DNA of 64,000 nt from Odontocerum albicorne. Lineage: Eukaryota; Arthropoda; Insecta; Trichoptera; Odontoceridae. The notes under the pieces were generated by a model that worked only from the letters and a program-made list of their open reading frames with translations, searched no databases and had not been told where the DNA came from. Within the stretch, counting starts at the first letter, position 1; each line of letters starts with the position of its first letter. Positions 43,641 through 53,905 of the stretch are shown here, piece by piece. The position numbers were made by a program, and so were the translations under genes. The DNA is taken from the NCBI GenBank assembly GCA_949825065.1, contig OX463847.1, forward strand, positions 35,907,789-35,971,788, written 5' to 3'.

Positions 43641-43890
43641 ATTACAATGTATTTCAACTTCCACTGTGTTAACACCTTAACTATACATAAAATATTACAA
43701 ATTACAATGTCGTTCAACTTCCACTGTGTTAATGCCTTAACTTTACATAGTATATTACAAATTACAATGTCTTTCAACTTCCACAGTGTTAACGCCTTAA
43801 CTATACATAATATATTACAAATTACAATGTCTTTCAACTTCCACTGTGTTAACGCCTTAACTATACATAATATATTACAAATATTATTGT
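43637..43890. repeat. 60-bp tandem repeat adjoining HP1, 4 copies
   Basis: Unit attacaatgtctttcaacttc, cactgtgttaacgccttaac, tatacataatatattacaa. A single copy of the unit borders HP1 at 27885-27926 and 19275-19295, so the array arose by expansion of the element's own edge. Confidence 0.92.
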
Positions 43891-43910
43891 CTCGTAAACT
43901 TCTTTAATTT

Positions 43911-44055
43911 TTTTGATATTGATAATGGCAATTACCATTAGAAATACTTGGATGCATTTTGATATTGATAATGGCAATTACCATTAGAAATACTTGGATG
44001 CATTTTGATATTGATAATGGCAATTACCATTAGAAATACTTGAATGCATTTAATA
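43911..44055. repeat. 46-bp tandem repeat, 3 copies
   Basis: Unit tttgatattgataatggcaa plus ttaccattagaaatacttgg plus atgcat. Almost no divergence between copies. Confidence 0.97.
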
Positions 44056-44689
44056 AATTGTCATTCATTTTAATTAAATGCATTTTTCATCTCTTTAAAA
44101 TCGATTAGTCATATCCAAGTATTGTAATATACTCGTATTTTAAGAATAACATCTGTCTAACAGAAAGATAAAACGATTAAATGCCATTATTGATCATAAA
44201 AAAATCAATTTTAGTGTCATTATGAGCTTTAATAAAGGTTTATTTACTCCGTCTTAATATTAGATTGAAAAAAAAAACTATTTTTTATATCGGCTAAGAC
44301 ATAAGTCGCTGAATTCGATACCATCGATCGATAGTGAAATGGTTCTTGTGACTTCATTGTTGTTACTTTCATACCTCATTCTGCCGGAAAATATGCTCGT
44401 AAAAAGCTTTTTGTGTATTCATGAAGGGAAGCGTTTCTGATATATTATAAACAAGAATCACTTGTATGGTTATACCAAGCTAATTTAACGAAGTAAAGAC
44501 TAGAAGAAACCAACGAAGTTATATAGATGTAGTCAGTAGAAGAGGTCTATCGTGATAGGAAAGATTGCTTATTTATTTATTTGTATGATATACTATACTT
44601 CAACATATCTGAATTGGTGATTTGGACACATTGGAGAACGTAACCATGAGACAATGTTGTCAGTCGCATTCTTAGTGCTTTTAGGCTTA
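44056..44689. other. Unassigned AT-rich spacer
   Basis: TACTCGTA at 44130-44137. No gene. Confidence 0.3.
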
Positions 44690-44888
44690 GTACCACTTGA
44701 GTAGGCAGGAAACATGCTATTTGTCATCGCACGTGTTGCCAATTAGAATACATCCAGCGTTTATGAACATTATTACCAGGCCAAACTTTTTTATCAAACT
44801 GGGACCCATTATTTCGGGTAGCATAGGGAATCGAACCTGAAACCCCCGGATGGAGGCTAAGCTTTTCGCCAACTATGCAACAAAGTTA
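44690..44888 (-). repeat. SINE-2 copy
   Basis: Reversed B box gttcgattccc and A-box region agttggcgaaaagcttagcc; body ttatcaaactgggaccc and gcacgtgttgcca. Confidence 0.65.
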
Positions 44889-44982
44889 GTTAAAGATTAC
44901 TGCTCTTTACTCTCTGCCTTCTCCGACAGAGAAATTAAGAAATTACGTGTATTGTAATTATAACCAATGCATTGTTTCGTTA

Positions 44983-45411
44983 TTACGGTTTTTGCAACGC
45001 TTTTTGAGATAATGACATCAATAACCATGATAGACAACAGTCTGAGAAATCTGCAGTATTTGTTCGTCCAGAAAACTGGGTCTTCTTCTTGGAATGCAAA
45101 ACATCTGCTGTCTTCCTTTTGTTGTGTCCAAATTTTGAGTCCATGAGAACCACACGATACAATACAGAATGACCTCGGGCTGTAGCCGACATTCCATCCC
45201 GTCGCAAGACCCACTTTGGAGAGTAATGGAGCCGACGCATGTCGATATGACGTAATAGTACTGGAATCTCACTCTGCACAGCCGGCAGGTCGTCAGCACT
45301 TGCCCGTTGCCATTGCGGCTGGCGGTGGATAGAATACTTCTTGCAGAATCTTCTACTAAAGTCGCAGAAACTGTTGGCACGTGAGGAAAGCAGAGAGTAA
45401 AATGGGTGCAA
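44983..45411 (-). other. Unidentified 142-codon open frame in a GC-rich patch
   Basis: The reverse strand is open for 142 codons: DFSRRFCKKYSIHRQPQW, DMRRLHYSPKWVLRRDGMSA, VLMDSKFGHNKRKTADVLHS. A second frame overlaps it (105-120 codons). A polypyrimidine stretch ending in cag occurs upstream (ctttcctcacgtgccaacag, reversed), resembling a 3' splice site. The composition looks protein-like but I recognise no family. Candidate exon relic or unknown repeat ORF. Confidence 0.3.
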
Positions 45412-45544
45412 GTATCAGCACCCGCAAAACCAAGTGAATGATTGATAAATCGTTGATTCTCGTAATTTCATTTGAGAGATTTAATACTTGACGGGACAAT
45501 TTTGATAAATACATACATTTTTGGAATTCGTGCCCTGAGAAAAA

Positions 45545-45860
45545 TATAATTAATACATGTGGTGATAATATATGACAGAATACGGCATGGAGTGATAAGG
45601 GATGAATGTGAACTTAAAGCTGATGTGTTGAGTTAGACGAAAAAGTCCACTCTGAGCTGGTTTGGGCATGTAGAACGAATGAATGAAATACTAACAATAC
45701 AAATATTTGGTGCAAATGTGATTCGAAGGCATGTGACATGAAGACCAAGGAAAGTATGATAGGATTAAGTGACTGATATTTTGAAAAAAGGAAACGTAGA
45801 AAGTCAGAGAAGTGTTATTTGTGTGAGAAAGAGTATGGTTATGGAAACATACAGTGTACG
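45545..45860 (+). pseudogene. LINE-F RT tail
   Basis: Pieces read VIRDECELKADVLS, a stop, then KSTLSWFGHVERMNEILTIQ and IFGANVIRRH. The W-F-G-H-V-E-R-M motif and downstream spacing match the LINE-F copy at 36165. Confidence 0.8.
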
Positions 45861-46109
45861 CATAAAATGTTTATTAAATCTGCGGCGTGTGGTCGGCTTC
45901 CTATGGGGTAACCACGAGAAACTATATGGACAATCCGGATCTCATTTATTCAATAAACAATATCTCGCCAATAACGCCTTTTCTGCTTTCCCATTATTTA
46001 TACTTAAGTATTTTTTGCCTGTATTTGTGTGTTTTACCAGTTATACTCGTATATCGCTAGACCTTCTTCTCTGATGTTCTAAAGTGTTTCGTTCGTGAGG
46101 TATCAGTTT

Positions 46110-46250
46110 TACTTTCAATAGCACATGTCTTTCAATAGCAAATTGCATTATATTTACTTTCAATAGCAAATGTCATTATATTTACTTTCAATAGCAAATG
46201 TCATTATATGCCATTTACTTTCAATAGCAAATGTCATTATATGTCTTGCA
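46110..46250. repeat. 28-bp tandem repeat, about 4 copies
   Basis: Unit tttactttcaatagcaaatg plus tcattata; one unit carries a short extra tgcca. Confidence 0.9.
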
Positions 46251-46323
46251 CATATTATTTAGATCCTCATTTTTTGTTACTGTGGAGTTTGTTTTTCAAT
46301 GTGCTGTATTTAAGTTACAAGTA

Positions 46324-46512
46324 TCCGGAGGTAAGTAATACACATCGGGCTTAAGAAAGAGACTGTCGGCCATAATCGGTTAACTTCGGCTCTGTAGAGC
46401 GTCGTCTCTGTTATTCATACACGTATTCCGTCGCGATTTGTCAGTCGTTGTCAAACGGACTGTTAGCGCACCGTCCGTTTGACAATGACGATGTGTATTA
46501 CTTACCGCCGGG
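46324..46512. mobile_element. TA-flanked MITE, 189 bp (variant)
   Basis: Left end tccggaggtaagtaatacac and right end gtgtattacttaccgccggg lie inside TA copies at 46322-46323 and 46513-46514. The left 130 bp matches the 62.8-kb copy, but the right arm is replaced by a different short hairpin (gttgtcaaacggac / gtccgtttgacaa). Confidence 0.88.
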
Positions 46513-46609
46513 TAATATACTGATGGTAAAGTATCTGTTATTTATTGGGAATATTTGTACTCGTTCTCTTGGAAGACCCTGAAGGATTTTGTAGTATTTA
46601 TTTTGAAAA

Positions 46610-46735
46610 TAAACTTCCTATCACCACACGCTTCTTTCACCACCTCTACGTCCATACATCTCTGTCTGCTTCTCTCGCTTCTTATTTTACTTAATTCACT
46701 TGATCTAACCACACTAGTGATGCTTATTAAAAATA
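46610..46735 (-). pseudogene. LINE-F scrap
   Basis: tttcaccacctctacgtcca and cacttgatctaaccacact resemble the minus-strand LINE-F copies. Confidence 0.45.
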
Positions 46736-46852
46736 CTAGTACATCAAAAATACTTCATTTCAGGAGTACACAAAAAGTATCTTGAGAGCCTTATTAAATA
46801 TATTCCGTTAGAATAGGGTCTGCAAGTAAGAACAATGGTATCAAAAGTGAGG

Positions 46853-47015
46853 TGCATCGCCGCGCGGTAACGCATTGGACTTCTGTGCGGAAAGTCGTCG
46901 GTACAAACCCCGCGCTGTGCTAATTCCCTCGAACGACACAGGCACTTTTTCCGCCTAGTATTTGAGGGTATTTTAGGATACCTATAACTTCAGTCATATC
47001 TATTATTAAAAAAAA
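46853..47015 (+). repeat. SINE-4 copy
   Basis: tRNA-like head gcggtaacgcattggacttc with a B-box-like cggtacaaaccccg; body cctcgaacgacacaggcact, ccgcctagtatttgag, ending catatctattattaaaaaaa. Confidence 0.85.
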
Positions 47016-47214
47016 AGCAAGTCTTTTCACTGTCGGCCGATGGTTACGAATCCAGCGTCTGGTGTCTGTGCAGATTTATAAGTTATTTAAATATAGTTTA
47101 AGTGAAAAATCCTTTATTAAAGTATTTCGCCATTTTATCTTTCGAGTATGTGTCTGAGACATGTTCTTTCGGAGATAAATAGAACTTTGAAGACAATTTA
47201 TTTTTCATCTAATA

Positions 47215-47372
47215 AATTGATCGTTTAAAATCGATCTCATAATGTGAGGTATTATAATAAAGCTTTTGCTGGTACTGTGGTATGGAATGATTTGCCTCCT
47301 ATTATTAGAGATACGGGTGGCGTGTGCAGCTTTACGAATCACTTAAATACAATCCTTTTTAGGAGGTCTTAT
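47215..47372 (+). pseudogene. LINE ORF2 C-terminal fragment
   Basis: Reads SHNVRYYNKAFAGTVVWNDL, then PPIIRDTGG and SFTNHLNTILF. The Y-x-K-x-F-x-x-x-x-x-x-W-N-x-L-P-x-x-I-R pattern marks the extreme C-terminus of Jockey/CR1-like ORF2. Family label uncertain. Confidence 0.75.
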
Positions 47373-47387
47373 AAAAAAATATGAGTG

Positions 47388-47460
47388 GGTTCGAGTCCTG
47401 AGCTGGAGCGTCCTTATGGAGAGTTAACTCTCTAAATGGCGCTATAAAAATTGTGCTTTA
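47388..47460 (+). repeat. SINE-5 copy
   Basis: B-box-like gggttcgagtcctgag followed by tggagcgtccttatggagag and tctctaaatggcgctataaa. Same order at 49215 and 10245. Confidence 0.55.
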
Positions 47461-47783
47461 TTATTACTATTTTAATGGTACTATAATTGTACGTCTATGG
47501 CCAATAATAACATTCTATAATTCTACCTTTTTCACAGGTAGACTATATTCTTAAAAAATAATACTTGGATATTACTCGTATTAATGGATTTTGAAATATA
47601 TCAAAATGATGTTTAATTATTAACAACAATTTATAAAATACACCAAAGCATTTTTTTATAATAATTGCCAGTATCAAGACTATATAAGGGATGAAGTAAC
47701 GAGCTAATAACATTTAATGTTTTCACACAATCATTGCAACGTCAAGTCAACAATTAAGAAAAATCCCTCGGATATTTCGTATT

Positions 47784-48046
47784 ATGTATGAGTATGTATT
47801 GTATTATATACGAGTATGTATTGTATTATGTACGACTATGTATTGTATTATGTACGAGTATGTATTGTATTATGTACGAGTATGTATTGTATTATGTACG
47901 AGTATATATTGTATTATGTACGAGTATGTATTGTATTATGTACGAGTATGTATTGTATTATGTACGAGAATATATTGTATTATGTACGAGTATGTATTGT
48001 ATTATGTACGAGTATGTATTGTATTATGTACGAGTATGTATTGTAG
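47784..48046. repeat. 22-bp satellite, about 12 copies
   Basis: Unit tatgtacgagtatgtattgt plus at. Because 22 is not a multiple of three and the unit has no forward stop, all three forward frames are open; these are not genes. The unit contains TACGAGTA. Confidence 0.97.
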
Positions 48047-48156
48047 TTATGGAAAATATATTTTGAATGAAAATTGCATTAACATAACATAATAAAATAA
48101 AATAAAAGGTTGGATTTTTAAAACTATTATAGAATCCAGGATATTTAACAAGTTTT

Positions 48157-48440
48157 ACGACCTTTTTGGCCCAGTTGGTTAGACGCTTGACTTCCGCCTG
48201 GGGTTTTATGTTCGATTTCCGATGATACTCGTATCCGAAAAATAGTAAATACGTAACGAGTGTGCGAGTGTTGTTACATCTTCACTTTTAGGGTAGTAAT
48301 GCCGACACGTGTTATGACGAACAATGAGATGTGTTCCTAACACATATCGGAAGAACTACAAAGAAACATTTGCACATCTTCCGATATGTGATAATAACAC
48401 ATTCAGGTTTAGGTGGAGTGTAGTGTATGTGTATAGTTTT
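48157..48440 (+). repeat. SINE-2 copy continuing into Rep-P
   Basis: Head ttggcccagttggttagacg with tgttcgatttccg; body gagtgtgcgagtgttgttac; end shared with 19690-19760. TACTCGTA at 48226-48233 interrupts the head relative to other copies. Confidence 0.85.
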
Positions 48441-48548
48441 CATATCTAACCATAAAAACAGAGAATAACAAATTATATCTTATAGCTACGGTAACGGCCA
48501 AACGTACTTTTATTTACAATATTAATTTGCTTCTGTTGTAAATACAAT

Positions 48549-48606
48549 ACAAATTTTCTACTATTGTAAATAACTCGGATTATTTACCATAGTAGAAAAT
48601 TTGTAA
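48549..48606. repeat. Short hairpin
   Basis: acaaattttctactattgta against the reverse relative catagtagaaaatttgta, with about 15 bases between. Confidence 0.85.
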
Positions 48607-48654
48607 CCAAAAGCTGGCAAAATAAAGATAATCAGGGGCCAAAAGAGAAAGAGC

Positions 48655-48865
48655 ACAGACTCGAGACCGCGAAGAGAGCCAGGTCCGGGTTAAGGAAGCC
48701 TCGAGGTGGGACGAGGGAGTGCGGCTCATCGGTTGACCCAGAAATGTTTCCGGCGGCTGCTCACGCTGCCAAGGTCGCGCATTCCATACATTTCATTCAC
48801 ATCGCACAGGAGAAATGGCATCGCGGAGAGTCAGCGCACCGGTTGTGGTAAGGTGGTCACAAAGT
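48655..48865 (+). other. GC-rich island with start-codon and donor-like site
   Basis: The most GC-rich stretch of this part of the window. An ATG at 48815-48817 reads MASRRVSAPVV for 11 codons to 48847, where GTG/GTAAGG matches a 5' splice consensus. It has the look of a promoter plus first coding exon, but no downstream exon was found in the next kilobases and no family is recognisable. Alternative: fragment of a GC-rich repeat. Confidence 0.25.
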
Positions 48866-48954
48866 TTTAGAGACCGTTTTGAAATAAATTTGAAAACCTT
48901 AATTTCAGTTTGGATTTCCTATACTTATTCTGAGGTGCATAAATCATCTGGTTT

Positions 48955-49165
48955 CAACCTACGTAGCTTTGTTGGTAATACCTGACCCAGAGGTTGTGGG
49001 TTCGATTCCCACTGGAATCCAGATTTTTTATTAGATTTAAAAAAAAAGGTTTTTTTCTGGTTTTTACTTAAAACCTTATAAACACATTTCTATTGTAGTT
49101 GAATGGAGGAAATTTTACCATACAATAATCCCATAAGGCTGTACTGTGTACAAATAAAGTGTTAT
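48955..49165 (+). repeat. SINE-1 copy
   Basis: Head tacgtagctttgttggtaat, perfect-looking B box gggttcgattccc, then a diverged body and ggctgtactgtgtacaaata. Confidence 0.8.
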
Positions 49166-49182
49166 TTGTGATTTGTTCGGGC

Positions 49183-49290
49183 GCTGCTATAGCTGTCAAC
49201 GTGATTTGTTTAATAATAGTTGGTTCGAGTCCCAAGGTAGAGCGCCTTTGAAGAGAGTTTGCTCTAAAAAATGTCATTTTGTTCTACGTG
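49183..49290 (+). repeat. SINE-5 copy
   Basis: tggttcgagtcccaaggtag, agcgcctttgaagagagttt and gctctaaaaaatgtcat. Confidence 0.55.
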
Positions 49291-49417
49291 TTTGGACCAT
49301 AGACGGCTAGCATAAACCCCAAATGAGAAAAAAATGGCCGCGCTTGTAGTCAGCAGGGTTATCCGACCGTCAATGATATCCATCGATAAAATTTTCAATG
49401 ATAACCAAAAACCAAAG

Positions 49418-49795
49418 TCTTCTTCTCCTTGGCTCCATCCCAACTCATTGTCTGCGAAGACTGTTGGGGTCAGCTCTCCTCGTCCTCAGGTTGTATGCTC
49501 TTTTGTCCCGGACTACGTCCCCCAGACCGTGCCTCTGCATCAGGTTATCCTTTTGCACCACCCATGAATTATTTGGCCTTCCTCTGGCTGTTATTCGAGG
49601 AAGATCCATGGAGATTGCCTGGTTCACAATGTGATCGGGTGCTCTGCGTCCAACGTGCCCATACCATCTCAATCGCCTCTCCTCCATCTTGCTGTTGATG
49701 TCTGTAACACCCAGGCTTCCACGAATGCGTGAGCTTCTTATTTTGTCTCTTAGGGACACGCCTGCTGACCATCTTAGCATGCGCAACCAAAAACC
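49418..49795 (-). pseudogene. LINE-I RT C-terminal region and 3' end
   Basis: 113-codon reverse frame: MRMLRWSAGVSLRDKIRSSR, then IRGSLGVTDINSKMEERRLR, WYGHVGRRAPDH and ARGRPNNSWVVQKDNLMQRH. This is the classic post-RT segment (M-R-M-L-R-W, L-R-W-Y-G-H-V-x-R-R, G-R-P). It runs into a short 3' UTR and ends at 49418 in a (GAA)n-like tail. The same 3' end recurs at 60155-60268. Confidence 0.92.
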
Positions 49796-49869
49796 AAAGT
49801 CTATTTTTATTTATTTCGGTATTGTTCTGGATGGAAAAGGGACTTACATTATTTTATATATGTAGCGAG

Positions 49870-50265
49870 ACGTTAAGCGTTATTGGTTAGTCTAGTCTAG
49901 TCAGAAAACACTCAGCCCCTAGTTCGCTGATATCGTGAACTCTTCACTTTTGACTCCAAGTTTCAGTCAGTGCACGGACAGTGGCCACACTCCGGAAACT
50001 ACGTAGCCTCGCAGACCAAACTTGATGAAGGGGAATGGAGACTGGCCACTTATGTGTCTATCGTCTCTCCTAATCCTTCTACTTCCTGTCCACATTAAAA
50101 CAACCCAAAAGTCCCTAGTTAACATCCATATGGGACATTTCATATGAGACCTAGAAATATACCCTAAAATACTTTATATTGGCAGAAGAACTCACAATAT
50201 ATACAAACATGTATACAATTCCTATAACATCTACTGTGGTGCGGAAGACAATGGGAAACCACCAC
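49870..50265 (+). repeat. Repeat Rep-J, copy 1
   Basis: gtcagtgcacggacagtggc, cacactccggaaact, aactcacaatatatacaaac and gggaaaccaccacat recur inverted, in the same order, at 58570-58950. No coding frame recognised. Confidence 0.75.
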
Positions 50266-50690
50266 ATTATTTTTATCAATAAAATCATACGCTCAACAAT
50301 ACTCGTATGTGAGTCACATTCTTTAGCATTGAGATTATGACGAAGAAGAATGTGTATGTATACAAAACGCTTGTGACTATGATTAAATGTGAACGAGCTT
50401 AAGTTTTTTTGAAGATTTTTTACTATGTACAGCCGATAAATTTCATTAAAAAATAGTTTATTATTATTTTAAGTCTAAGCGTTCAAGGGTTTCATGATCC
50501 ATTCAACAGTCCGTAGTTTTAAGATATCTAGTGTATATGCAGCCGATCGTGCGAGAGTTGACAACTCTTAACAAAAAATATTATATATTTGAACAATTTG
50601 ATCGATACGCTTAAAAGATAAACATATTTCTATCAAATAGTTATGAAAATAACAATGTGGTTGCTTGATTTGCAAAACACCCTACTCGGC
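50266..50690. other. Unassigned AT-rich spacer
   Basis: No feature except TACTCGTA at 50300-50307. Confidence 0.3.
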
Positions 50691-51545
50691 GAGGTTTGTG
50701 TGAAACTGTCCGCGCGCCGAACAATCCGATCCGACCCAACCCGAGCCGTGCCGTGGCGGTACACGGTATATCGGGTACATGGTGCGGTGTTGGATAACCG
50801 TAGTGGCTTGGTACCGTTGTGCTGTGAGGCTTGCGTTTGGTACATCGGCCTGCTGGCAACAGCTGCCTTGTGCCTTGTTATAAACATAATAAGACACCAA
50901 TCCGATCCTACCCAATACGAGCCGATCCGTGGTGGTTCATGGTATATCGGGTACATTGTGCGGTGTTGGATAACGTAGTGGCTTGGTACCGTTGTGCTGT
51001 GAGGCTTGCGCTTGGTACATCGGCGTGCAGGCAACAGCTGCCTAGTTATAAACATAATAAGACAACAATCCGATCCTACCCAATACGAGCCGTACCGTGG
51101 TGGTTCACGGTATATCGGGTACATTGTGTGGTGTTGGATTACCGTAGTGGCTTGGTACCGTTGTGCTGTGAGGCTTGCGCTTGGAACATCGGCCTGCAGG
51201 CAACATCTACCTTGTGCCTTGTTACAAACATCATAAGAAAATAATCCGATCCTACCCAATACGAGCCGTACTGTGGCGATACATGGTACATCGGGTACAT
51301 GGTGCGGTGTTGGACAACTGTAGTGTTTTGGTACCGTTGTGCTGTGGGGTTTGCGCTTGGTACATTGACCTGCAGGCAACAGCTGCCATGTGCCTAGTTA
51401 CAAACATAATAATAATCCGATTCTACCCAATACGAGCCGTACCGTGGCGGTACACGGTACATCGAGTACATGGTGCGGTGTTGGACAACCGTAGTGGTTT
51501 GGTACCGTTGTACTGTGGGGTTTGCGCTTGGTACTAAGGCCTTCA
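50690..51545. repeat. About 172-bp GC-rich satellite, 5 copies
   Basis: Landmark gatcctacccaatacgagcc occurs at about 50729, 50904, 51074, 51247 and 51418, giving a 170-175 bp period. Other constant blocks are tggttccttggtaccgttgt-like and ggcctgcaggcaacagctgc. Two short deletions shift the frame between units. Long open frames on both strands (248 codons on minus) follow from the stop-poor unit and are not supported as genes. Confidence 0.95.
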
Positions 51546-51559
51546 GGCTACATTACCTT

Positions 51560-52260
51560 GCTACAAACATGTTAGATAGGGACTTTTTTGGGAACAATTG
51601 AAAATCGAACCTGAAACTCTTAAGGTAATTTGCGCCTAGCCATTAAGGTCATAGAATGAGATGTGATCATGGTGTCTAATTTTCAGACCAAACGATGGGC
51701 AAAATAATCAATCTTTAATCATCAGCTAAAAATCTCCTCACCCTGTACTGAATTCTTTGTTCTTAGTTTTCACAGTCCGAAGAGAGGCAGAAAGCATTAA
51801 AAAACTTTGACGAAGTAAGACAGACTAAGCCCTCTCTTAAGTAACAACAGGGTACCTAGAACTCTCGGGTGGAAGACATGATTCTTACAAATTAAGCTAC
51901 AAGGGTCATATTAAATATTAAAAACTTACGACTCATTTATCCATCGTATTTTTCGATTAATTTATTGCTCACTTATTTATTCAGTTTATTTTTCAGAATT
52001 TATGTTTTTCTCAACTTAAGCATATTTAATGCTTTATAAAACTCTATCTAACGAAAAGCTGCATAAAATGAAATAAACCGATCGTCTTAGAATTAGATCT
52101 ACTTGCCATTGAAACTTTGGGTTTGATTTGTTAAGACTGTGTGCTTGCCGAAGTGCTACAACTTGCACACTATAAACCAGTACGTGCAAAGGTGTCTACC
52201 ATCCACAGGATGGCGGACAATCACACTTGATCACGAGGGATGGACAACTATCGTATTTAG
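51560..52260 (-). repeat. SINE-3-related composite repeat
   Basis: Two reversed tRNA-like heads (gaaaatcgaacctgaaactc near 51598; ctagaactctcgggtgg near 51855). These are followed by the plus-sense body also present at 17735-17960 (gaatttatgtttttct, ccattgaaactttgggtttg) and 18280-18375 (cttgatcacgagggatgg). Confidence 0.55.
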
Positions 52261-53105
52261 TTTATAAAATAATTACAAACTGATGACGTTTCAATTAATT
52301 TATATCTATCATTTTACATTCAAGAACTTACATTTTAAACATAGTATCTATCTTAATATTTAGCAATTTGTGTAATCTGATGACTTCTTTGTAAAATATA
52401 AATATTTTACAATCACCAAGACTTCAATTTCACAATCAAGAATTAAGTGTTGTCTAAAAAATAGTCTACGATATAGTCAATATCCTAAAATATTTTTTCT
52501 ATATTTTTTCATTCAATACAGACGTGTTCTTCAGATCTGAAGTTGTTCATATTACAAAATAAAACGAAACAATTCAAAAGCGACGAAGATAGTAACTACT
52601 CGTAAAAATTCTATAATTGTCGCTTTATTGGGCCATCTGCGTGCACTGCACACAAATACCAAAATACTGAATCGGTCCTGGTTAGGATGCAGATTCGTAT
52701 CAAAGTGAAGTATTAACGAATCCAATATCAAAAATAATTCCCCATCTGTTTCGAAGAAAGAAAAATTTGAATGAAAATAAAGTCTCCGTTTCTACGTAAA
52801 TTCGTTAAATATTTTTATTTGATGTCGCGGACCTCAGAATGTCGTCTGTAACACTTTTTATAACGGTGTTCCAGAAAATCAATAATGTCAGGACTTTATT
52901 TCTAGCACTAGATGAATCTGTTACAAATATGGAAGTCCTTGCACGTATGTACGAGTTTAAATAATACTGAGAACTGATTAAAACTACAAAGGATCGCAAG
53001 CTACAGTATCTCTGTTACGCAATGAGAAGCATAAGATTTGAGTTATCTGGAAAGTAATTTCGTATCATTGTATTAATTTTTTAAATTTATTTACGTATAC
53101 GAATT
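52261..53105. other. Unassigned AT-rich spacer
   Basis: No gene or repeat partner recognised. Confidence 0.3.
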
Positions 53106-53109
53106 TCGC

Positions 53110-53545
53110 ATTGCAACATATTCTCCGTTATTCTTTATGGTTGAAGCATGTACGAGTACACTTACTCAGGCCACAACAAAAAAACTAGAAGTTCATGAAA
53201 TTTTGTACTATCGAGGAGTGTTGAGAGTCTCATAGGTTAAAAGTAGTGCAAAATTATGACATCTTGAAATTAATAAAGAGAGATAAGTATTATCCACCAT
53301 CAAAAGAAAAAAGTAAAGAGTATTTTGAACATACTATTTAATGCGGGGAGAAAAATATGAAACCCTTCAACTGAAATTGAAAGGGAAAATTCAGGGCTGA
53401 AAAAGAGTTGGAAGAAGATGCACATTCTGGTTGAATGACTTACTGGGGTGGTACCATATCTTTGTTAAGATCAATGGTCAACACATCTATGATGACTGCC
53501 AGCCTCCAAAAACAAGAGGAACTAAAAAGAAGATGAAGTATGTTA
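53110..53545 (+). pseudogene. LINE-H RT C-terminal region
   Basis: Pieces in order: SVILYG, TLTQATTKKLEVHEILYYRG, VLRVS, later GKIQG, a stop, KRVGRRCTFWLNDLLGWYHI and, after a frameshift, MMTASLQKQEELKRR. They match the 24.5-kb copy and the 62.7-kb copy. A TACGAGTA at 53151-53158 splits the codons for the conserved E-W-T-L-T segment. Confidence 0.85.
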
Positions 53546-53905
53546 ATTAAAGTTTATAGTGACTTTCAGATTTCTGATATTTTAGTATGTGCTTTGTCGG
53601 AATTTAGGCAATGAGGTTTACGATCCAAACTTGTATAAAACCGTATCGTGTATCAGGTGAACCAGTCAACTTAAGGTAAGTAACACAAACCATCAAAAGG
53701 CAGAAGTCCTTTTTAATTTTTTCGTATGATGGTAAGGTTGAAAAGGGGCACAAATATACTCATCAGCCTAGTCAACGCAATTGGAGTAGCTTCATTAGCT
53801 ACAAAAAAAATTTATTTGTGTGGAACTTGAAATTCGGATATTTTTTTTATCCACTTTGCACGGATTTCTCCTGCTACACAAAGAGGGTCTGCTTCTAGCG
53901 TTAGC
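53546..53905. other. Unassigned spacer
   Basis: No feature recognised; may include LINE-K 3' UTR because that element reads leftward. Confidence 0.3.

Noticed and set aside
46853..46925. tRNA gene
   Set aside because: Head belongs to SINE-4, as shown by the second copy at 18120-18290; stems do not close.
47784..48092. Overlapping 76-102 codon frames rich in Y, V and C
   Set aside because: By-product of the 22-bp satellite; all three forward frames are open for the same reason.
48955..49035. tRNA gene (good B box gggttcgattccc)
   Set aside because: No closed acceptor stem or convincing anticodon arm, and the same head is followed by a SINE body in several copies.
50633..51379. 248-codon reverse open frame as a gene
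   Set aside because: It lies entirely within the 172-bp satellite and is open only because the unit is poor in stops; frame slips occur between units.
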